Origin: Sarocladium kiliense
Taxonomy: Eukaryota; Ascomycota; Sordariomycetes; Hypocreales; Sarocladiaceae
Direction: 5' to 3'
NCBI GenBank assembly: GCA_030734395.1
Contig: JAUZTG010000029.1
Span: 1,860,001-1,924,000, forward strand
Length of the DNA stretch: 64,000 nucleotides
Program-made: the position numbers and the translations under genes
In this document: in pieces, positions 57,329 through 64,000 of the stretch
Numbering within the stretch: the first letter of the stretch is position 1
Layout: each line of letters begins with the position of its first letter
Notes under the pieces: model-generated
Told to the model about the DNA's origin: nothing
Database searches by the model: none
What the model saw: the letters and a program-made list of their open reading frames with translations, nothing else

Positions 57329-59586
57329 ATGTCGCAAAAGGGGAAGCAGAGCGCCAGCTCGGCGAAGGGAAAGAAGTCCTCCAAGCCGGGCGCTGAGAGC
57401 AAGAGCGAGGATGTCTTGCAGGCAGTGGTACGCAGGCATTCGAAGAGCTCTTGTCACAAGCAATGCTAATCAGGGCGCAGGTTCTTGCCGACTCATTCCA
57501 GGACCGGTTCAAGCCTCTGACCGTCGAAAAGCCAAGAGTAAGCCCCCGCCCGGACGGTGTTAGAGCGATGTGCTAACTTGGTATACAGTGTCTGCTGCCT
57601 CTTGCGAACACGCCCCTCATCGAATACACTCTTGAATTTCTCGCCATGAATGGCGTTCAAGAGGTATACATGTACTGCGGCAACCACACAGACCAAGTTG
57701 AGGAGTACATCAACCGATCAAGATGGCCCTCAACTTCCCGTACATCACCCTTCTCCGTCCTACAGTTCGTGCGTGTGTCGGACGCAAAGTCAGTCGGTGA
57801 TGTCTTGCGAGACATGGACTCGCGGTCACTTGTCGATGGCGACTTCCTGCTCGTTCACGGCGATCTCGTGTCAAACATTCTTCTCGACAAGGCGCTTGCG
57901 GCGCACCGAAAGCGAAGGGAAACAAGCGCGGCCAATATGATGACGGTGGTGCTGACCAGTGGTGGAGACAACGAGCATCGTACCAAGACGAATGGGATCA
58001 CACCCGTCTTCGCAGTCGACAGCAAGAGTCATAGACTACTGCACTACGACGAGATCCATCCATTGCAGGAGGACCACCGGATAGGCATGGATCCTGCCAT
58101 TCCCGATGAGCTATCTAATGACTTCGAGTTGAGAGCCGACCTCATCGACGCTGAGATCGACATTTGCACACCTGAGGTCCTTGCACTATGGTCTGAGAGC
58201 TTCGACTATGAGCTCCCACGCAAGAACTTCCTCCATGGCGTGTTGAAGGACTGGGAGCTCAACGGAAAGATGATCTACGCAGACGTGCTGGAGGACGGAT
58301 ATGCTGCGAGGGCCAGCAACCTCCAAATGTACGACTCGATCAGCCGTGATATCCTAGGTCGGTGGACGTTCCCATTCCTGCCAGAGAACAACTTGGTAAA
58401 GGGGCAAGCATATAAGCGACATCCCAAAGGAGTCGTGCTTGAGAAGGACGTTTCACAGGCATCTAGTGCCAGTCTGTCGAATTCCATCGTTGGAAGCAAG
58501 ACCTCTATCGGCCCCGGCAGTAGAATTACGAACTGCATCATTGGGAGGAACTGTACCATCGGCTCCAATGTTGTGCTTCAAAATGCATTCATCTGGGAAG
58601 ACGTCTCCATTGACGAAGGCACGAGCGTAACAAACTCAATAATTGCCGATGCCGCCGCGCTGGGCAAGAAGAGCATCATATCAGAAGGCTCAGTGATCTC
58701 ATTTGGTGTCATCATTGGCGCCGGAGCCTCACCACCTGCCGGAGCTTCTATTTCAACAGTCTCGAACGATGGCAAACCTGCTACCAAGGATACGACTCTC
58801 CTTGGCGCCAACACAAACGCAAGCCAGTTCACAGACCCTGACGATGAGGACCTCGAGGAGGACGATCCAACCATTTTCCACAAGTCTCTCATCTACTCTA
58901 CCGCCCACCTCAACTTCTCTACCTCTTCCGTCTCCACTCTCGCCTCCGATATCCTCTCCGAGGACGAAGCCGAACAGGACGACGCCCTTGACCTCTCCGC
59001 ACACATATCATCCTCCGACCTCACAGGGAACACCGCTTCTTTCCACAACGATGCCGTCCATGGCCTGCAGGAGGAACTCCGTCACCCCACCGGTGACTTT
59101 GACTCCGCCAAACTCGAGTTCATGGGTCTGCGACTATCCCATAACGCCTCTGACAGCATGATGCGCCGCGCTGTTGCAACCGCATTCGCCCATCGCGCCG
59201 CCGAGCTTCTCGAGACACTTGAACCTTCCAAAGCGGCCGACAAGGCCCTGACCTCTGTTCCCGGTGCTACCAAGTTCCTTGACGAAGTCGGCGTTGGTGG
59301 CGGTGAGACGGAACAGGTTGAATTTATTCTCGATCTGCAGAAGGCGCTTCGGGCTGCCCCTGCGCCAGCAGAGCAACCCAGGCTGGGAACTCTACTTGCT
59401 GCGCTGTTGCAGCAGCTTTACGCGCTCGACATCTTAGAAGAAGATGGCATTCTGGGCTGGTGGGAGGATGATCGTGCGGTGGAGGGTGATGGTATGGCAC
59501 AGTTGCGGGAGAAATGCAAGGTGCTAGTTGAGTGGCTTGAGAACGCAGAGGAGGAGGATGATAGTGAAGATGAGGATAGCGATTGA
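57329..59586 (+). CDS. GCD6: Translation initiation factor eIF2B subunit epsilon (Gcd6)
   Basis: Three exons (57329-57427, 57481-57537, 57589-59586) encode 717 residues. eIF2B epsilon is the catalytic subunit of the guanine-nucleotide exchange factor for eIF2 and the target of eIF2-alpha phosphorylation in stress signalling. After a basic N-terminus, the nucleotidyltransferase-like domain begins at VLADSFQDRFKPLTVEKPRCLLPLANTPLIEYTLEFLA and includes FLLVHGDLVSN. Left-handed beta-helix hexapeptides follow (SIVGSKTSIGPGSRITNCIIGRNCTIGSNVVLQNAFIWEDVSI). The C-terminal W2/eIF5C HEAT-like domain covers ~550-717, with ALLQQLYALDILEEDGILGWWEDD and an acidic EEEDDSEDEDSD end, as in yeast Gcd6 (712 aa). 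The first two exons are short but needed to reach the NTase start. Confidence 0.95.
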
Positions 59587-59870
59587 ACATGTTTGGCATA
59601 TATGGCTAAAGGTCTGAGTAATTGATCCCCCTGTGGTCCGAAGAACCGATAACCCTCTTTGCCTCAAAGGTGACACCGATTACTGCGAAAGCTACAACTG
59701 AACGTATATAAACGTATGAAACCTTCGACCGGATGAGATCTCCTTAAAACTCCACGCGCCGCCCTTGATGAGTCCTTTCGCAACAACGTATTGAATACAC
59801 GCGAGCATTTATACCGCGTGAAAGTCTAGCGCCCAGCCAGAACCTAGGTCCAGCTCAAACAACACTACTT

Positions 59871-61712
59871 CTAGTAGTAAGTTGTCAGATCCGCACTGCT
59901 GCCGGCCCCTTGTCCTCCAGCATCGCCATACTGTCCCGTCGGCGCACCACCTTGCGACCTCTTGGGATCCACGTCGTCGAGCGACCTGTAAGCTCCTCCG
60001 CCTCGACCTCTGCCTCCTCCGCCGCCGCGTCCTCCGCCTCGGTTGCCGCGGAAGCCCCTACCTCCGCCACCACCGGGACCGTTTCCGCCGCGGCCACGTC
60101 CTCCCCTGCCACCTGTGTGGTATCCTCTCGTGTCATTTCGGCCGTGGAAGTGACCCTGTCCCTGGCCAGGCTTTTGTTGCTGATTATTATTGTTATGTTG
60201 TTGGTAACCCGCCGGCCGTTCATCATCGCCGGGGAATTTCCTCTTTGGTGGTGCTTTATGATTCGCAAACAAGCTCTCGTACTCTCCTTCCGTAGGGTCA
60301 TCAGCCTCAACACGTAGGATGTTTTTCTCGCCGACAACCGTCTCAAATGTGAACATCTGTTCTGGTGAGAGTGAGTACCATTTCGAGATCTTGCTCGCTT
60401 CGATAGGGCGTGTTCCTTTTCTCAACGCCAGAACGACCAAAGGTACGGGGTTAGCGGTATGGTACGTCGCAGTTGAGGGAACAGGCCGTAATCCCGCCGC
60501 CCAAACGCTGTTGTCGTGGCTACCGATGCTCGTCACTTCCCACTTCATTCGGCTGCCCATCCCTCCAACTTTCTCAAGTATGCTAGGCGGACATGGCCTG
60601 GGGCAGATGAGAATCTGGTTGCCATGATGCATGAGTTCCTGACTTGGTATGCTCGGGGGCACCTGCGCAAGCTTTCTCAACCTCTTGCTATCTTCAGGAC
60701 TGATGTTATAAGACGTGAAGAAGACGGTCTTTTTGATCGCTAGGCGCCTGCCACCGCTGCCTTGTGTCGCGACAGCCTCGTTGTGCGCGTTGATCATGCG
60801 CTGCACTTCAGCGACCTCAGTGACAGGGTCGAGAGTCGCCTGAATCTCTGCCACCTGCACCACTTCCGCTGTCAGCGGTCCTCTTGTTGGGGAAGCCCTC
60901 TGCCGCGCATTCCACTCGTCGAAGAAGTCCCTGAACCCTTTTGTATGCTTCGGTCGGTCCTCGTACACCTTGATCTCTTCGGCGTATCGATATGTCTCCA
61001 TAAGCGCGTTCAGGAACAGTTGCTTGAAATGCATCGTGCTCTGAAATCGTTGGTTCGTAGGGCTGACTTTCGGTTTCAAGCTGACCATATCGAATTCGAG
61101 ACCTTTGCTCTTGACGATCCTCCGAACGAGCTCGCCAAATCCTTGCTCTGAGCGGCCTGTGAGAAGCACGCACATCGCATCTGGTTGTTTGACGCTCAAG
61201 CGCACAAGCTCGACGACCTTCTCGTTCCACCAGCCTTCCCACGCGCGTGGCTCTTCCTTCTCAATGCCCTCGCCCGTTGCGGCCAGTATCCGGTTGTCGT
61301 GCCACCAGCCGCCGTTCGTAAATGCGTCCTGATTCGAGAGCACGCCGATAGTTGGTCCATTCCATAGTGACGGGTTCGGAAGGGGAGTCTTGAACACTAG
61401 GTTTTCAGTTAGGAAGGTGAACAGCGACGGCAGTGTTCGGGTAGCGTACAAGTATTGTCAAAATCGTAAACATGCAACTCTTTGATCTTCTCGACATCTG
61501 AAATGAAGGCTTGTCAGTCTCCAGCACCAACGGGGCAACTCTACACCCACGCGACGCATACCTGGCATAGGCTTCGTCAGGACTGACCAGCGGCCCATGG
61601 CTGTGGCCGTGAACTGCGACCCATTGGAGGCGCCATGGTGCACGCTGTAGGCCGAGGCCATTGCGCGCGACAAGGAACCAGCAGCCGAACGAGATAGGAA
61701 AGTAGCGAGCAT
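59871..61712 (-). CDS. HAD-superfamily 'Swiss Army Knife RNA repair' protein with RGG tail
   Basis: Three exons on the minus strand (61712-61562, 61497-61450, 61396-59871) encode 574 residues. The HAD phosphatase motif I is HVYDFDNTLFKTPLPNPSLW, completed only by joining exons 2 and 3. A further HAD landmark is MCVLLTGRSEQGF (motif II, Thr-Gly-Arg). Later EIKVYEDRPKHTKGF is a motif IV-like acidic pair. This matches the fungal HAD domain of Swiss Army Knife RNA repair proteins (Pfam HAD_SAK_1). The last ~90 residues are a dense RGG/GGRGG box (from TRGYHTGGRGGRGRGG), a classic RNA-binding tail. RNA end-processing is suggested by domain and tail but not shown. A downstream ATG at 61661 is an alternative start. 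Convergent with GCD6. Confidence 0.88.
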
Positions 61713-62216
61713 GCAGATGGCCAAGTAGGTTGTCGCGCCCGAGGCCGTTAGGTACGTTGGGAGCAGGCTCAGCTGAAGTCGATGAGGGCTACGTCAAGGT
61801 CAAGTTGCTGGAAATCCCAGATACCCTACGACAAGGCTGCGACAGGGTAGTGACCCCACTGTAGACTAGGAGTCACGACGGACTCGGGTTCAGAACAGCG
61901 GCATCACGGCATCCTCGTTTCTGAAGGAGGACAATAATATTACGAGGTGCAGTCTCCGTATAATTAGTAGAAGCTCTTTATGTCAGTACGTAAGCCTGAG
62001 CTCTATGGGGTGAAGTCAGGCGACAGGAAGCTCATGCTCGCTCCACTGGTCGTCGTGAGAGTTCAACTAGCCCAAGGCCAAGAATCAATATTCCAATATT
62101 TCAAGGCTGGAACCTTGGTTTCAACGTTCTGGACCTTGGAAGCACCCCATATACTTGATTTTCTCACCTTATTAACAGGACGTACTAACAACATCGAGTC
62201 TCTCTATTTAACCACC
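61713..62216. other. Divergent intergenic region HAD/DUF167
   Basis: 504 bp between two start codons on opposite strands. An in-frame ATG at 61980 could extend the DUF167 protein, but the extension is not domain-like. A CTCTATTTAA stretch lies just before the chosen start. Confidence 0.4.
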
Positions 62217-62573
62217 ATGGCCACTCCTCGAGCTGCTGTTCGTTTCGTTGCCGGGTCCCGCAAGTCCCCCTCCGGCACCCTGCATCTTCACCTCCACGTC
62301 AAGCCAGGCGCCAGCAAGGTCCGCGAGGGTATCACAGCTGTTACCCACTCGGCAATCGAACTCTGTGTTGCCGCACAGCCTCGGGATGGAGAAGCCAATA
62401 AGGCTGTGATTGGACTCCTCAGCGACGTCCTTGGAGTGCCCAAATCGCGGCTCGAGGTTGCTCAGGGCTCACGGTCGAAGGAAAAGACCGCGGTGGTACG
62501 CGATGTCAATAACCAAGACGCCGAGGCTTATACACAGCTAGTCCTCGGTCGGCTCAGCAACGCCGTTGAATAA
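62217..62573 (+). CDS. DUF167 (YggU/UPF0235) family protein
   Basis: A single exon gives 118 residues. The family is a small alpha/beta domain found in bacteria, archaea and eukaryotes, of uncertain function. Signature segments are LHLHVKPGASKVREGI, ELCVAAQPRDGEANKAVIGLLSDVLGVPKSRLEVAQGSRSKEKTAVV, which match DUF167 closely. No transit peptide is evident. An in-frame ATG at 61980 would add 79 residues with hydrophobic and low-conservation character; I prefer 62217 because the domain starts within ten residues of it and typical members are ~100-130 residues. It is followed after 209 bp by a GNAT gene on the same strand. Confidence 0.9.
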   Translation: MATPRAAVRFVAGSRKSPSGTLHLHLHVKPGASKVREGITAVTHSAIELCVAAQPRDGEANKAVIGLLSDVLGVPKSRLEVAQGSRSKEKTAVVRDVNNQDAEAYTQLVLGRLSNAVE

Positions 62574-62782
62574 TGCCGGAAGCACGATGACACGATTTCG
62601 AATACTGCGCGAGGTTACCGACGAGGCGAGACGTTTCGTGTTGAGGACGACACTGCAAAAGTTCCGTCTCACCGTATGACTCAACAAACGAATATGACTT
62701 TGACGACCAGAGACCTTTTGAAGCGACTACGACCCTCTTTGCTCCAAGTCTGGGTCAACCAACTGTTGCACAGCACATCATC

Positions 62783-63532
62783 ATGGCCAAGGCTTCATTC
62801 ACTATTGCAGCTATGCAGCTGACAGACGTGCCAGCCATTGCCGAGCTCGCAGCACAGTCGTTTCAAGGAGACCGTCACACCGAGATGAAGTCCTTCGGTC
62901 AGGAGCCCTACAACCACGAACAGACTATGCGCGACATCATACCCGGGTTTCTGGACCACCCACGGCTAGTATGCCTCAAGGCTATCCATGCTAAGTCAGG
63001 GGAAATCATGGGCTATTGCATTTGGGGATTTCGCGGCTTCGCGCCGGAGGAGATGCCGCCTGTACCTGGCAGAATGCAACCGAATGAGCTACCGCCAGCG
63101 AAAGAGGCGACTGAGACGGCCTCAGAAACGAAACAAGAAAGCGAAGACCCTATCAAACGACTCAATGCGATGACCGGAGCGGACATGAAAGCCTGGGCGG
63201 AGGAGGTAATGCCTCCTGGTGTCCGATGTCTGTACGTCTCGATGCTCTCCGTCTCGCCCAAGTTCCAAGGCCAAGGTGTCGGAAGCGCCCTTCTGCAATG
63301 GGGCCTCGATTATTGCAACGAGCACGGCGTCTTCGCTTGGGTACACTCGTCTGATCCCGCCCATGGCATGTATGCAAAGGCGGGCTTCCATACCGTCAGA
63401 TCGCTCGACATCACCCTCGATGATTACGCACCATGCCCACCTCCGAACGAGGGTCCCGGTGCCTGCTGGGGTCACTACGTGTTTCGGTACATGAAGTACA
63501 TGCCGAGAATGGCAGACGATCGCGTTGGCTAA
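62783..63532 (+). CDS. GNAT-family N-acetyltransferase
   Basis: A single exon encodes 249 residues. GNAT enzymes move an acetyl group from acetyl-CoA to an amine. Motif A is visible at residues 162-167 (QGQGVG) followed by SALLQWGLDYCNEHGVFAWVHSSDPAHGMYAKAGFHTV, the CoA-binding beta4-alpha3 and motif B layout. The N-terminal beta-alpha segment is FTIAAMQLTDVPAIAELAAQSFQGD. A Glu/Lys/Thr-rich insertion (~residues 95-135) separates it from the core; such insertions are common in fungal GNATs. The substrate is unknown: it could be a small molecule, a peptide or a protein N-terminus. There is no signal or membrane segment. Confidence 0.9.
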   Translation: MAKASFTIAAMQLTDVPAIAELAAQSFQGDRHTEMKSFGQEPYNHEQTMRDIIPGFLDHPRLVCLKAIHAKSGEIMGYCIWGFRGFAPEEMPPVPGRMQPNELPPAKEATETASETKQESEDPIKRLNAMTGADMKAWAEEVMPPGVRCLYVSMLSVSPKFQGQGVGSALLQWGLDYCNEHGVFAWVHSSDPAHGMYAKAGFHTVRSLDITLDDYAPCPPPNEGPGACWGHYVFRYMKYMPRMADDRVG

Positions 63533-63827
63533 GTGCGGTCGCGAGCTGCAACTAATCTCGTACAGCTGGAGCTGATGCATCCTCTACGGTAGACAAGCAG
63601 CCAGCAGCGAATACAATCGCAACACTTCCACTGCATACCTCAAGGGGCCCATGTCAAGTGAGGCCATCACCGTCTGCCGAGAAACTCTGTTGTTATGCCC
63701 CGCCTGTCAGGTCGTAAGGTCGCGGGGCATCCCTAGTCAGCACCACCAGCCTGTCTCTAAGCGCGCCACGGAAACGCATCCTGTCGCCACATCGCTCGTA
63801 TTTAGTAGTCTCTGGACATTACCGTCA

Positions 63828-63945
63828 ATGGCACTTGTCGAATTCTGGAGGTGTCAATACCCTGCATTGACTATACTTCTCGCGAATCTGATAATGGGAG
63901 CTGCCACTGCTGCACCGCCTCAGCGTCCCATCCCACCGTTCTCAC
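63828..63945 (+). CDS. Possible first exon of a secreted protein, continuing past window
   Basis: An ATG at 63828 opens a 39-codon frame beginning MALVEFWRCQ and containing PALTILLANLIMGAATA followed by APPQRP, which reads like a signal peptide with cleavage after ATA. A GTAAAG donor directly at the frame's end (TTCTCACC/gtaaag, near 63946) would let it continue into an exon beyond the window. Only the signal peptide is visible, so identity is unknown and the call is tentative. Confidence 0.3.
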
Positions 63946-64000
63946 CGTAAAGAGATCGCCGAGAACCCACCGGACCTGTCACCGTTCAGGGTCCACGGCC

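Noticed and set aside
61980..62216. 79-residue N-terminal extension of the DUF167 protein
   Set aside because: In frame with an ATG, but not domain-like; typical members start near the chosen ATG.
1..64000. CRISPR arrays, prokaryotic operons, rRNA genes
   Set aside because: None seen. The sequence is a eukaryotic fungal chromosome segment.

Overview
The window comes from a filamentous ascomycete (Pezizomycotina). The genes are dense and lie on both strands. They carry short introns of about 48-75 bp with GTRNGT donors, CTAAC-like branch sites and YAG acceptors. The gene set includes Skn7, Utp22, Pom152, Hpc2 and Vps74. I cannot place the species. Exon models were built by eye from splice signals, reading-frame closure and protein-family continuity; each full multi-exon model closes in frame.

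Layout. 0-6 kb: partial coiled-coil CM1 protein (-), F-box/YccV protein (+), UCH-type deubiquitinase (-). 6.6-14.1 kb: nucleoporin Pom152 (+), convergent with U3 snoRNP protein Utp22 (-). 14.9-22.6 kb, all plus strand: succinyl-CoA:3-ketoacid CoA-transferase, an unrecognised protein, a PDAP1/PP28-type phosphoprotein and SURF6/Rrp14. 23.2-36 kb: Vps74/GOLPH3 (-), an unrecognised membrane protein (-), mitochondrial IF2 (+), Tsr3 (-), a GGA adaptor (+), Hpc2 (-). 36-39.3 kb: no confident gene, only an open but broken reading region at 38.27-39.12 kb. 39.4-49.9 kb: eIF2A (-), RPAP1/Rba50 (-), an MFS transporter (-), and two unrecognised genes in divergent orientation. 51.7-53.8 kb: the response regulator Skn7 (-). 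53.8-57.3 kb: no confident gene, with one motif resembling a retrotransposon primer-binding site. 57.3-63.5 kb: eIF2B epsilon (+), an HAD/Swiss-Army-Knife protein with an RGG tail (-), a DUF167 protein (+), a GNAT acetyltransferase (+), and a possible first exon of a secreted protein at the right edge.

Functionally this is a housekeeping block, rich in ribosome biogenesis (Utp22, Rrp14, Tsr3) and translation initiation (eIF2A, eIF2B epsilon, mitochondrial IF2). It also holds ubiquitin-system genes, Golgi trafficking genes (GGA, Vps74) and transcription or chromatin factors (Hpc2, Rba50, Skn7). I saw no secondary-metabolite cluster, CRISPR array, tRNA or rRNA gene, or intact transposon. The items most worth a second look are small-scale: unusual exon structures, possible translational-control elements, two TGAGTCA sites directly in front of eIF2B epsilon, an RGG-tailed RNA-repair-like HAD protein, and four genes I could not assign.
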